This document shows positions 42,853-51,098 of a stretch of 64,000 nt of DNA, one piece after another. The position numbers and the translations under genes were made by a program. The DNA is from Dyella sp. ASV24 (GTDB taxonomy: Bacteria; Pseudomonadota; Gammaproteobacteria; Xanthomonadales; Rhodanobacteraceae): contig NZ_JAELTQ010000006.1 in the NCBI RefSeq assembly GCF_016428905.1, positions 21,495-85,494 of the forward strand, written 5' to 3'. The notes under the pieces were generated by a model. The model saw only the letters and a list, made by a program, of their open reading frames with translations, made no database searches and was not told the origin of the DNA. Position 1 is the first letter of the stretch. The number at the start of each line of letters is the position of its first letter.

Positions 42853-42876
42853 AAAAAAGGCCAGCGTAAGCTGGCC
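42853..42876 (-). terminator. Rho-independent terminator (minus strand)
   Basis: Read on the minus strand, GGCCAGC pairs with GCTGGCC around TTAC and is followed by TTTTTT (42858 down to 42853). It ends the unit whose last gene is at 42913. Confidence 0.9.
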
Positions 42877-42912
42877 CTTCATTGATTTCCGAGCGGTGCC
42901 GCACCTGCAGCC

Positions 42913-43257
42913 CTACACGGGCCAGACCTTGCGGTCAATGCGGATCTCGATGTCTGCCCCGCACCTCTTGCACAACTCATGCTCCCGCGCGCACTCCAAG
43001 CACAGTACGTCGGTCAGGGTGCTGGCATACGTTTGGGGTTTGCTGCAGCAAGCACATGGCTGCTCCGTGATCGCCTGCCCCGCCAGGCGCTCCTCGTAGT
43101 AACACGGCTTGCAGTACTGTCGAGCCTGGCGCGCACCCTTCTCGGGGTCTTCCGTCAGTCTGCGTGCCATTGCCAGCACGCCTTCGAAGCGCCGTGAGGC
43201 GCTGCGGGTTCGCTGTAAGAGAAAGCTTCGTTCAAACGTTGGTGCTGGACGTTCCAT
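42913..43257 (-). CDS. Small multi-CXXC zinc-binding protein (114 aa)
   Basis: Eight cysteines appear in pairs: CKPC, CACC, CLEC and CKRC, consistent with zinc-ribbon modules; the N-terminus is basic (RTRSASRR). It probably binds zinc and nucleic acid or a protein, but no family is recognised. AGGAG lies about five bases before the ATG. Confidence 0.65.
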   Translation of the reverse strand: MERPAPTFERSFLLQRTRSASRRFEGVLAMARRLTEDPEKGARQARQYCKPCYYEERLAGQAITEQPCACCSKPQTYASTLTDVLCLECAREHELCKRCGADIEIRIDRKVWPV

Positions 43258-43287
43258 CCTGCTCTCCTCTTCCGTTGTTCTGCATCG

Positions 43288-43614
43288 TCATCGCTCGCAC
43301 ACAGCAAACGCCGTGAAGCACGCCGTACCCACCGGTCCGGGGCCCATCACGTGCCAGCCGTTCCCGTCCTCTTCATTGACCACCGGTTCAACTCGGCCAC
43401 CGCGCGCGCGCTGGTCCCACGAGTCGAGCCGATAGCCACCGCTGCTGACCTTGAAGCCGTCCGGGCAGAGGGCGCGCGCGCCGGCGCGAGCCGAGCACGA
43501 ATCCGCATTGCTGTTGACGACGAGCCGCGTCGCGCCGCCTTCGGGACCGGGGCCCTGGCATGCCGCCAGAAGAAGCACGGCCACAGCGGCCAGGTTCAAT
43601 GCGCGGGCACTCAC
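43288..43614 (-). CDS. Small lipoprotein (108 aa)
   Basis: The GTG start (43614) overlaps the upstream gene stop (GTGA) with GGAG and AGGTGG nearby. The signal peptide ends in VLLLAAC, a lipobox. The mature part is Gly/Pro/Asn-rich with several cysteines and no recognised domain. Confidence 0.6.
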   Translation of the reverse strand: MSARALNLAAVAVLLLAACQGPGPEGGATRLVVNSNADSCSARAGARALCPDGFKVSSGGYRLDSWDQRARGGRVEPVVNEEDGNGWHVMGPGPVGTACFTAFAVCER

Positions 43615-43862
43615 GCCACCTGCTCCTTCGGTTGCGACCTCGGCGTCCAGCAGGCACCGCGCGGGCCGCAGGCAACAGCCTCGAACTTGCGGGCCTGGTC
43701 GCACGAAACAGGTTCAAACGCCCCAGCATCGGCGCCGGTATGCGCGGCATTCAGGACCTGCGCTTCGGTGCACGCATGACGGAACCCACCGTTCAGCGCT
43801 GTTGCGCCGAGGTCCAAGTGCCAATGACAGGAGAGGCAAGAACGTTGTTGAGCGGTATCCAT
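43611..43862 (-). CDS. Cysteine-rich unknown protein (83 aa)
   Basis: It begins MDTAQQRSCLSCHWHLDLG, with a CxxCxxH start and three or four further cysteines; zinc or haem-like metal binding is conceivable. GAGGAACCT precedes the ATG, and the gene overlaps the lipoprotein gene by four bases. Confidence 0.6.
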   Translation of the reverse strand: MDTAQQRSCLSCHWHLDLGATALNGGFRHACTEAQVLNAAHTGADAGAFEPVSCDQARKFEAVACGPRGACWTPRSQPKEQVA

Positions 43863-43869
43863 AGGTTCC

Positions 43870-44496
43870 TCAGCGCTTCGCAACCGGTCGGAGAGGCAAC
43901 GCGACAGTCGCGTATTCCGTCAGGCGGCGAGCGCCGTCGATAGGGAATCGTCGACGACAGATGGGGTCAATGAGAACTGCGGCGACGAGACCGAATGCCT
44001 GCGCGCCGAACGCCTCGATGCTGAACGGCGCGGGTTCGCCGGCGCTGAACGTTGAGTACGCGCCGAACGCGACGAGCGCGACCTGCGCTGTGGCCAACAG
44101 CCGTCCAACCCACTTCAAAGCGCGCGCGCCGCGCGTGGACCCGACGTGCGAGGGCCCAGAGCGCCCGGGCACAAGCCAGCTCCAAAGCATCAGACCGAAG
44201 GCGTGGCTGACCACGACCAGCTCAAAGATGAGGAGCACGCACAACAGCGCGCGCCCGGCGACACTAGCCAGCAGCGATCGCGGCGTCTCGCGCTTCGAGC
44301 TCGGCGCCGCGCTCATGCCAGCGCCGCGCGCGTGCCGGCGCAAGAACCAGCACAGCAGCACGACACCCGCTGCAAACCCACACAGCAGCCGAATGGCATA
44401 GGGCACGCTGGACGGAATCGCCCACATCGCGATGCACGCGGCGAGGCCTGCGCCAAAGTAGGAGTCCTGCTTGGTCCACGCTTTCCACTTACTCAT
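43870..44496 (-). CDS. Multi-pass membrane protein of unknown function (208 aa)
   Basis: About four to five hydrophobic segments (for example AGLAACIAMWAI, LLCGFAAGVVLLCWFL, LLCVLLIFELVVV and VGRLLATAQVALVAF) are joined by basic loops. The start overlaps the upstream lipoprotein gene by eight bases. No family recognised. Confidence 0.7.
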   Translation of the reverse strand: MSKWKAWTKQDSYFGAGLAACIAMWAIPSSVPYAIRLLCGFAAGVVLLCWFLRRHARGAGMSAAPSSKRETPRSLLASVAGRALLCVLLIFELVVVSHAFGLMLWSWLVPGRSGPSHVGSTRGARALKWVGRLLATAQVALVAFGAYSTFSAGEPAPFSIEAFGAQAFGLVAAVLIDPICRRRFPIDGARRLTEYATVALPLRPVAKR

Positions 44497-45403
44497 GACA
44501 GCCCTCCGCAGCGGTTTCAGGGGTCCAGGTTTCCAAGCGCTTGTCCATGTCGTCGATGCACTTGGTCACCTGCTTCAGGCGCTCGTAACGCGCATCAGAG
44601 AACTGCGTGGTATCGAGCATGTTGCGCCGTGTGTAGTCCATGACGGACACGAGGTGCCACTCGAACTTCGCGTTCGGCGGCAGCTTCTTCATGCGCTGAT
44701 TGAGAAGCGGATCCGTGGCGATGTTGCAACAGGTGTACGTCAGCAAGACCGGCGTGTCCGGCGGAATGGCCGTCTTGTCATCCATCTTCAGATCGTCATC
44801 GAACAGGATGTCACCGCTCTCCGGTTCGCTGATGGTCAGGTGATACACCGGGCCATAGACGTCAAAGGTTGTCCGGTTCACAAAGTTCACGGCGAACGTC
44901 GCGTGATCGTCGATCACGTAGGCGCCGTCCGGTGGCGGCACGAACGCGGGCCGCGGCCAATCGAACTGGTCGACCGTATAGAGACCCTTGTCGCGCGATG
45001 CCTCGCGTGTGTTCTCCAGCAGCTCCTTGTCGAGCTTCAGGCTCGCGAAGTAGCCTGAGTTCAGCGACGGATGCACGGTGCTCGGAGGATCTGCCGGCGG
45101 CTTCAGCGGCTCCGGGCTTCCCTTGAGAGTCGATGTGGTGAAGCGCTCGAACTGCGTCAGCGTCATGCCGGCAACGGCCTGCGCGTCCGGCAGCTCAGCG
45201 CGCGGATGCTCGATGTATGCCTCGACGAACTGGTCGCGCACGTGCTTCAGCTCGGTCGCCCGCCCTTTCGGCGCATGCGCCACTGCTGTGTCGATGGCGT
45301 CTTTCAGCGACTGGTTGCCCAACTGGACAATGCGCGGCTCCTGCTTGCAGCCAACCATGGCCAGCACACACGCCAGCAGCATTGCCGAATTGCGGATCTT
45401 CAT
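44489..45403 (-). CDS. Large lipoprotein of unknown function (304 aa)
   Basis: The signal peptide ends in LAMVGC (lipobox). The mature protein is a mixed-fold periplasmic domain with a cysteine pair (YTCCN) and a C-terminal helix with Cys. GAGAGGACC lies upstream of the ATG. No family recognised; it is the first gene of the run down to the Cys-rich genes. Confidence 0.7.
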   Translation of the reverse strand: MKIRNSAMLLACVLAMVGCKQEPRIVQLGNQSLKDAIDTAVAHAPKGRATELKHVRDQFVEAYIEHPRAELPDAQAVAGMTLTQFERFTTSTLKGSPEPLKPPADPPSTVHPSLNSGYFASLKLDKELLENTREASRDKGLYTVDQFDWPRPAFVPPPDGAYVIDDHATFAVNFVNRTTFDVYGPVYHLTISEPESGDILFDDDLKMDDKTAIPPDTPVLLTYTCCNIATDPLLNQRMKKLPPNAKFEWHLVSVMDYTRRNMLDTTQFSDARYERLKQVTKCIDDMDKRLETWTPETAAEGCHE

Positions 45404-45426
45404 TGCTTCGGTCCTCTCGGGGCAGT

Positions 45427-46608
45427 TCAGTGATGCGCCGGCGCGCCAGCGAGTTGTCGGCGGCCTGCAGAGTCGGGCGGGGTGACGAACCCCTCATGTT
45501 CCAGTGCTTTGATCAGCCGCGCGGCGCGGTTGTAGCCAATGCGCAAGACGCGCTGGAGGCCGGAGATCGACACGTGCTTACCCTGAAGCAGCGCGCGGCG
45601 CGCATCTTCTTTCGCACCTTCCAGGTCGTCGTCCGTGCTCGAAGGTGCGAACGGAAGTTCACCGTTTTCGCGCCGGCGGATAGCCTCGTCGACAACTTCG
45701 CCCTCGGTTGGGCGAGGGAGTCCGAAAATGGTGTCCAGCGCGTCAAGCAGCTCACCGATTTCGCCCTGGAACAATGCGAACTGAGCGTCCAGCTCGGACA
45801 CAGCATCGCCTGCGGACGTGTTGTCGAGATCGCCGAGAGCCACTTCAGTGAAGCGAATCTTGCGCAGTACTAGGTTCTCGTCGATCACGAACTCGATGCG
45901 CGCCTTGAAGCAAAGGCCAAGCTGGGAGACCTGCTTGCCCGCGCGGAGATGCTCGCGCACCTCCTCCGAGTCGAGAGTCGCCCTTCGGCCTTTCCACACC
46001 GCGCCCGTTGTGGTCGCCGGGTCACGCAGCTCGCATTCGTCACCCAGGGTGAAGTCGGCGGGCAGTTCCGCGCCGGCAAGCCAGCTCGTCAGAAGCACGC
46101 GGACGGGGTTGGTTGGCGCCAGTGGCACGGCGGGGAATGAACCGAGCGCCTCGCGGACTTTTTTCAGCACTTCCTCCGCCGACTTCTTTCCAGCAGTGTC
46201 AATGCAGGCGAAGCCACGCCCACGATCCATCCACGCGAAGGTCCGACTGTGGTTGATCAGCACGGAGGGCAGCAGCTCATCGCGCACCTGGTCACGAAGC
46301 CGACGCCGCTCGCGCCCGCCGATCGTTCGGCCTTCTGCCGCTTCGAGCTTCAGGACTTTCTTGTCGACCTCGCGGTTGAGGATCGGTGTCGGCAGCAGAC
46401 GGGAATCCGTGCCAATGGCCAGCAATGGATTGCCGTTCACTTGATGGAGCAAGTCACCACCGCGAGCGGGACTGACGAAGCCACTTGCGCTTGTCTCCAG
46501 CGGGCCGAGTTCGCGCAAGGCGTTCTCAGGCGCGACCTCGCTAAGCCGCTGCAGATCGTCGGACACGGCGTTCGAGAAGCGATAGAGAATTAGGTTCTTG
46601 GGGTACAT
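45427..46608 (-). CDS. rdgC: RdgC-like protein fused to an FtsK gamma (winged-helix) domain
   Basis: The product has 393 residues. Residues 1 to about 305 follow RdgC, a ring-shaped DNA-binding protein that restrains RecA: MYPKNLILYRFS, then FAWMDRGRGFACIDTAGKKS and LRKIRFTEVALGD. A linker follows, then a C-terminal segment (about 340-385) that reads like the FtsK gamma domain: ISGLQRVLRIGYNRAARLIK then ALEHEGFVTPP. In FtsK this domain reads KOPS sequences and activates XerD at dif. Normal RdgC is about 300 residues and lacks it. GGAGG precedes the ATG. Confidence 0.87.
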   Translation of the reverse strand: MYPKNLILYRFSNAVSDDLQRLSEVAPENALRELGPLETSASGFVSPARGGDLLHQVNGNPLLAIGTDSRLLPTPILNREVDKKVLKLEAAEGRTIGGRERRRLRDQVRDELLPSVLINHSRTFAWMDRGRGFACIDTAGKKSAEEVLKKVREALGSFPAVPLAPTNPVRVLLTSWLAGAELPADFTLGDECELRDPATTTGAVWKGRRATLDSEEVREHLRAGKQVSQLGLCFKARIEFVIDENLVLRKIRFTEVALGDLDNTSAGDAVSELDAQFALFQGEIGELLDALDTIFGLPRPTEGEVVDEAIRRRENGELPFAPSSTDDDLEGAKEDARRALLQGKHVSISGLQRVLRIGYNRAARLIKALEHEGFVTPPDSAGRRQLAGAPAHH

Positions 46609-46637
46609 CGCGCCTCCATAGCGGCAGTGCGAACGGC

Positions 46638-46835
46638 TCAGCGGCCGCCGTCTTGGATCACTGAGAAGTTGGTGTTGCTCAGCGCCCGATGGCGGGTGGA
46701 GAAGCGCGGCGGAATCACGACGGCTGGGCCGCGCGCCTTTCCAGTGCCAGTTCGACGCAGGGGCGCGGGCGGCTTCTCGCCGGCGGCCGCGCGAATCATT
46801 GCGAGGCGATTTGCCTTCATGTCGTCTGAGGTCAT
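46638..46835 (-). CDS. Small basic protein (65 aa)
   Basis: It begins MTSDDMKANRLAMIRAAAGE and is rich in Arg/Lys and Pro. AAGAGG lies eight bases upstream of the ATG. The next gene starts about 30 bp after it. Function unknown. Confidence 0.55.
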   Translation of the reverse strand: MTSDDMKANRLAMIRAAAGEKPPAPLRRTGTGKARGPAVVIPPRFSTRHRALSNTNFSVIQDGGR

Positions 46836-46847
46836 GCGTGTCGCCTC

Positions 46848-47117
46848 TTAATGGCGGGCCGCGTGGCCAGCGATCGCCGCCCGCAGGAAGGTGAGGAAGT
46901 CGACCGACCGGACGCCGACCACAGCGGGGTTACCAGGGAACCGGCTCGCGTAATGAAGCTGCGCCTCGGCTGCCAGATACGGCGGCCACCCAGCGAGCTC
47001 CGGGTACTGCGCTTGAACTTCAACGCCAAGCGCCTTCAGCCGGGTGTCCGGCCAGTGGTGTCCGAGGTCAGGAATCGCCTTGCGCGCTGCCAGGCTGTCC
47101 TTCAGTACGTCGTCCAT
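46848..47117 (-). CDS. Small unknown protein (89 aa)
   Basis: It begins MDDVLKDSLAARKAIPDLGH, a soluble helical protein. GGAG precedes the ATG. Copy e of the dispersed palindrome lies 71 bp upstream, so this may be the first gene of the run that includes rdgC. No family recognised. Confidence 0.55.
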   Translation of the reverse strand: MDDVLKDSLAARKAIPDLGHHWPDTRLKALGVEVQAQYPELAGWPPYLAAEAQLHYASRFPGNPAVVGVRSVDFLTFLRAAIAGHAARH

Positions 47118-47187
47118 GCGTGCTCCGTGCCCCCAACGATGGGGCGGTATCGAGACAGTTTCGGGCTCTGTTCCCGCATCGGCGCGG

Positions 47188-47218
47188 GGAAACGCCCCGA
47201 ATGCCGCTACGCGTTTCC
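47188..47218. repeat. Dispersed palindromic element copy e
   Basis: GGAAAC, 19 bases, GTTTCC with GC and GC extending the inner arms. It lies 71 bp upstream of the gene at 47117. Confidence 0.65.
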
Positions 47219-47229
47219 GCGTAAGGGGC

Positions 47230-48063
47230 TCAGCCGCGGTTGACGTCGAAGTATTCCGGCGCGTGCAGGCTGATGAATGCGTTTAGGCGGCCTACCGTGG
47301 AGCGCGGCACCAGGAACTTAATGCGGCTTTGGAAGAGCCGAACCTCCACGCCGTACGCGCGCCCTCGAAACGAACGCTCCGGGACCCAGTTCGCTGCCTC
47401 AAGCTGCGAGATGAGCGCCTCTGCTTCCGCCAGTGGACTGGCATCAGCCTGGGCCAGTTCTGTCAGCGCAAATACGGCCCCAAGGCTGCGCAGCGCCGTC
47501 CTGAGCCGATCCTTGGTGCTCGTGGTAAAGCGCGCGGGACTCCAGTACGGATCGACACCGGCGCTGATCTCCAGGAGCGCGCACCCTTTCATCTCTTCGT
47601 TGCGCTGATGCCGCAGGGCGAAGGCATGGGCGAAGCTCAGCGCCGCCTGCTTCCTCACCAGCGCGTCCGCCTGATCCTGGTAAAGCTCCAACGTGCGCAA
47701 GACGACGGCGCGGCACGAGAACGCCGGCCGTTCGTTTTCTTGCCAGCGTTGCCGGAATCCGAAGAAGTACTCAACGATTGGCTCGGCGTCGATCTTGAGC
47801 GCCACGCCAGCGACCGAAAGGCGCTTGGCCACGATCTCGACCGTCCGACGGGTGAGGTTGCGGCGACCTTCGCTGAGGCCATCAGTCCTGCTCATGGGCG
47901 AGTAGCTCGCGGCCTGGGCCGCCGTCGAATTGTCCAACGCGTGCTGAAGGTCGTAGACCATGCCCTCGATGTGTTCCCAGTCTTTGTCCAGGTCGTCGGC
48001 CCGGCGCAGCAGGTCAGAGAATCGCGGATCGACAGCGGGCAACAGTTCTTCAGTGCGGTACAT
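47230..48063 (-). CDS. Unknown protein (277 aa), paralogue of the 48817 gene
   Basis: A large helical protein whose C-terminal 40 residues (VEVRLFQSRIKFLVP then GRLNAFISLHAPEYF) parallel the C-terminus of the protein encoded at 48817 (KVEFLVP then QRLNVFLSQHATKLL). This shared tail suggests a small element-specific family. A weak ribosome binding site is present. No catalytic motif. Confidence 0.65.
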   Translation of the reverse strand: MYRTEELLPAVDPRFSDLLRRADDLDKDWEHIEGMVYDLQHALDNSTAAQAASYSPMSRTDGLSEGRRNLTRRTVEIVAKRLSVAGVALKIDAEPIVEYFFGFRQRWQENERPAFSCRAVVLRTLELYQDQADALVRKQAALSFAHAFALRHQRNEEMKGCALLEISAGVDPYWSPARFTTSTKDRLRTALRSLGAVFALTELAQADASPLAEAEALISQLEAANWVPERSFRGRAYGVEVRLFQSRIKFLVPRSTVGRLNAFISLHAPEYFDVNRG

Positions 48064-48149
48064 GGGCGGATCTCAGATCGCGGAGCCCCCCAACGTATGG
48101 CGCGACAAGCAGGCGCAAAGATGGCCGCGAATGTGCCGCGACCAGGCAA

Positions 48150-48191
48150 CAAAAAACCCGCACCGGCTTCCTAGCCAATGCGGGTTGTTTT
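48150..48191. terminator. Bidirectional rho-independent terminator
   Basis: AACCCGCA (48155-48162) pairs with TGCGGGTT (48179-48186). A-run and T-run (AAAAAA before, GTTTT after) flank it, so either strand can be terminated. It lies between the genes at 48063 and 48392. Confidence 0.8.
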
Positions 48192-48301
48192 CCTTGCCGC
48201 CCTCCTTGGACACCCGCGCCGATTCCATTCGCGCTGATGGCGAGCCGCATCCTGACGGCAACGACACCAGCGAACCGCGATCCTTGCGGTAGCGCCTCCT
48301 A

Positions 48302-48377
48302 GACCCTTCCTGAGTTACCCCTGCACGGGGGCGGCTTCCTGCCACGACTCAACCGTAAGCCCCGATAGGGAGGGGTC
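48302..48377. ncRNA. Three-way-junction-like structured region
   Basis: Outer arms GACCCTTCC and GGAGGGGTC (one G-T pair) enclose two hairpins: CCCC-TGCAC-GGGG and GGCTT ... AAGCC. This lies in a 330 bp gene-free gap before the small membrane gene. The orientation of a transcript is unknown, and the fold is only by hand pairing. Confidence 0.35.
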
Positions 48378-48391
48378 CAAATCGTGTCGCG

Positions 48392-48712
48392 TTAGTGGGT
48401 ATTGATCTCGAGGAGAATGGCGAGTCGTTCGATTTCGGCGAGTCGAGCTTGGCGCTCTACGTCTGGGTGATGCCGCACATAGTCGCTGGGCACTGCGTTG
48501 GCGCTCGAGGCGTACACATAGCCGTCGTCGCATACGAGGCTGCCGCTCTCGCCTCCCTCCGTGCAGCTGGTCGCTGCATAGGAACTCCATGCCTTCACGA
48601 CAAATGCCTCGCTGTGGTGCATGAGAAGCGCACCAACAAGCGATGCAGTCAGCGCCGCAATGAGTACAGGGAGGGGAAAGGGGCTGGTCTGAGCTGCAAT
48701 ATTCATCAACAC
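48392..48712 (-). CDS. Small membrane protein (106 aa)
   Basis: It begins MLMNIAAQTSPFPLPVLIAA, with a membrane segment (about 15-31), a cysteine-containing extracytoplasmic part (SCTEGGESGSLVCDDG) and a charged helical C-terminus. No clear ribosome binding site. Function unknown; the ATG six bases further in is also possible. Confidence 0.5.
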   Translation of the reverse strand: MLMNIAAQTSPFPLPVLIAALTASLVGALLMHHSEAFVVKAWSSYAATSCTEGGESGSLVCDDGYVYASSANAVPSDYVRHHPDVERQARLAEIERLAILLEINTH

Positions 48713-48816
48713 GTGGACCCAGCCTTACCTGACTGGATCCTTCCGATCGGCAATTTCTTGTGATTTTACGCGCGTTCTTGCGGTTTGCCTACGCTAACCG
48801 GTCTGTATGAAAAACC

Positions 48817-49629
48817 TTACACGGACTGGCGGAGCAGCTTGGTCGCGTGCTGACTCAGGAAGACATTGAGGCGCTGGGCCAGTGCCTGGGGCACCAAAAA
48901 CTCGACCTTGCCCTTGTAGGCCTTGATGCCCACCGGGCCGATGGGGCCGTAGAGGTCACGGACCGGCTTCCACTGATTCATGCGCCCAACCGTGGCCACG
49001 TGCGTTGCGTGGGTGGCCGCCTGGTGGGCGAGGTCGGCGTCGAGCTCGCCGAGCACTTCGGCCAGGGCGCGAGCGGCCCTCGATAGGTCTTCGTGGTTGC
49101 TGTATTCCTGCCGGTGGCTGTGCTTGAGCGAGATCGAGTCCAGGTACATCGAGAGATCCAGCACAACAGCGCCACCGCGAGTGGCCGGCACCTCATCGGC
49201 CCGCAGGCGAAACGCACTCACGAAGCGATCAGCGATCTGCTGCAGGCGCAGCTGGCCAGCGTCTGGGGCGTAGAGCGCCAGCAGGGCATCCAGCATCGCG
49301 CGGCAGGAGAAGTTATCCGCCGGCAACCCCTCTTCGTCGAAGAAGCCGCTGAGCAGGTCCTTCGCCTCGGGAAGCTCCAGCGCGGTACCGCCGCCGAGCG
49401 CCGTTGCGACCAGGTCAATCATGGCCGAGACACAACCGCGGCCGATCTTCGTCCACGCCTGCTCGAGCTGATAGAAGGTCGCGTTGAACGGCGCGAGCTG
49501 AACCGGCAGCCGATCCCAACTGCACTCGCGGGCCTCGTTCGCCTGCGCAAGCAGCACGCGATACGCACCAGCAGCGCGATCGAACTCGCGTTGGACAAGG
49601 TCGGCGGTTTGGTAGAGGTGTTCGAACAT
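48817..49629 (-). CDS. Unknown protein (270 aa), paralogue of the 47230 gene
   Basis: The ATG at 49629 has GGAG about seven bases upstream and gives MFEHLYQTADLVQREFDRAA; frame further upstream is not used. It has a helical body and a C-terminal tail KVEFLVPQALAQRLNVFLSQ that parallels the 47230 protein. Probably an element-specific family with a shared interaction tail. Confidence 0.65.
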   Translation of the reverse strand: MFEHLYQTADLVQREFDRAAGAYRVLLAQANEARECSWDRLPVQLAPFNATFYQLEQAWTKIGRGCVSAMIDLVATALGGGTALELPEAKDLLSGFFDEEGLPADNFSCRAMLDALLALYAPDAGQLRLQQIADRFVSAFRLRADEVPATRGGAVVLDLSMYLDSISLKHSHRQEYSNHEDLSRAARALAEVLGELDADLAHQAATHATHVATVGRMNQWKPVRDLYGPIGPVGIKAYKGKVEFLVPQALAQRLNVFLSQHATKLLRQSV

Positions 49630-49684
49630 GGCGATCTCCGGCGGGAACGACGTAATGGTCGCCCGCCGGGATCGCCGGCAAACT

Positions 49685-49882
49685 TCAACCAGATTTGGCG
49701 CTAGAGGTGCCCGGCGTCGTGTCGGTTTTTCGCTGGACCTCTTCGAGCGTACGTCCGCAGAACTCGCATTGCCCGATGCCCCATGCACCGCCTGACCAGC
49801 GATGTCGCGACCAGACGCGCTTCCCCGTCTTGGGGCTACGTCCGCCGAAGACGCGACAACTGATGACCGGCGGTCTAGCCAT
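49685..49882 (-). CDS. Small CXXC zinc-binding-like protein (65 aa)
   Basis: It begins MARPPVISCRVFGGRSPKTG and has CEFCGRT plus an upstream Cys, consistent with a small zinc ribbon; tryptophan-rich middle. The ATG overlaps the end of the upstream gene by eight bases, which supports its being translated. Function unknown. Confidence 0.5.
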   Translation of the reverse strand: MARPPVISCRVFGGRSPKTGKRVWSRHRWSGGAWGIGQCEFCGRTLEEVQRKTDTTPGTSSAKSG

Positions 49883-50669
49883 CGATGGTCACTGCATCAA
49901 CGGCCTGGTCACCAACGCCAGGTTGGCTGTCCTCCGCACTCTCGAAGACATCGAGAACGCGCTCGCACGCGCGCACCCAGGCATCCCTCGCCGTGTCGAT
50001 CTCTTGATCGGCGTACTCGATGCCGCTCCGTTCCAGCAGCTCCGCCGCGTGCACCTGATCGCCGCTGGCGAACTCTTCCAGCACCCACTGCTCGAAGCCG
50101 GCTCGCGCACCGTCGGCGCCGAAGACTTCTGCAGCGTTGCGCGCACGGTCCAGTTGGGACTTGAGCGCCGCGAGTGCCTTGCTCTGCATGTTGATGACAT
50201 CAAGGTCGCCAAGGCACATTGCGTCGACACGGCCAAGCAGCGCATCGACGCTGCCTCCACCCTCGTGGCCAGCGCGTACGAGGATGGCCGAGAGGCGCGT
50301 AGCCACATCAGTCCCGTCGACCAAACTGGGATGCAGCTCCAGTGTCGTCGCGTCGGGATCCAGCACCTCGTTAGCAACGAGCAGCGACATCCCCATGATC
50401 ACGCGCTCCAGCGCGCCACGGCGGTCCTCGCCGAAGCTCTGCAGGCGCGTCACGATGAGCTGGAGCTGGTCGTTATCGTCAAAGTCGATCAGCGTTGTGC
50501 TCGATGTTTCGCCTTCCGCCGGCGGCACCAGATCTCGCCCCAGGTGGCGGAGCACGTCCAGCAGGTCCTCCGCGACGGCCAAGTCTTCCTTTGTTACGGC
50601 AGCAAGCCGCACGGTTCCTCGGATCTCTCCCACGCTTTCGATCTCCTCTGATCGTGGTCTGCCCAGCAT
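49875..50669 (-). CDS. Unknown soluble protein (264 aa)
   Basis: An acidic, mainly helical protein beginning MLGRPRSEEIESVGEIRGTV, with LIDFDDNDQLQLIV and an amphipathic C-terminal half. No family recognised. It is in a minus-strand run with the gene at 50686 upstream. Confidence 0.6.
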   Translation of the reverse strand: MLGRPRSEEIESVGEIRGTVRLAAVTKEDLAVAEDLLDVLRHLGRDLVPPAEGETSSTTLIDFDDNDQLQLIVTRLQSFGEDRRGALERVIMGMSLLVANEVLDPDATTLELHPSLVDGTDVATRLSAILVRAGHEGGGSVDALLGRVDAMCLGDLDVINMQSKALAALKSQLDRARNAAEVFGADGARAGFEQWVLEEFASGDQVHAAELLERSGIEYADQEIDTARDAWVRACERVLDVFESAEDSQPGVGDQAVDAVTIDG

Positions 50670-50685
50670 CCCTCGGGCTCAGGGT

Positions 50686-51096
50686 TTACTCGTGGCCATC
50701 CTGTGCGTCGCGGACAAAGGCCTCATGCGCCCGAATGAAAGCGGGCGTGGCGTGGCCAACACCAATCGCCAGCGCGCGGCGGCCGGCGGCGAGTTCCAGC
50801 TCGATGGTGCCTGCGGTACCGAACTGAGCCCCATCGGCCAGGAGTCGTGGCGTCTTGCACATCGCGCCGGCAAGAATCTCGATCTGCGCCAAAGCCTGCG
50901 GCGCGCGCGCGGTGGCCAGGTAGCGAATCTGGTTGATGATCTCGCCCAACGTCTCCAGCGACTGGATTCCCATGTCGTCAAGGGACACCGGTGCACGAGG
51001 TGCCGTGTAGTGCGCCACCTCCTCCACCGTGAAGCCAGGCAGCACCGATTGGTCGGGGTTGTCGCCGAGTTGCAGGTTGCGGTCGAATGTATCCAC
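50686..51096 (-). CDS. Unknown protein (136 aa), GTG start
   Basis: GGGAGG lies six bases before GTG 51096, right after the upstream stop, which decides the start against a much longer frame. Mature sequence begins MDTFDRNLQLGDNPDQSVLP. No family recognised. Confidence 0.6.
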   Translation of the reverse strand: MDTFDRNLQLGDNPDQSVLPGFTVEEVAHYTAPRAPVSLDDMGIQSLETLGEIINQIRYLATARAPQALAQIEILAGAMCKTPRLLADGAQFGTAGTIELELAAGRRALAIGVGHATPAFIRAHEAFVRDAQDGHE

Positions 51097-51098
51097 GA

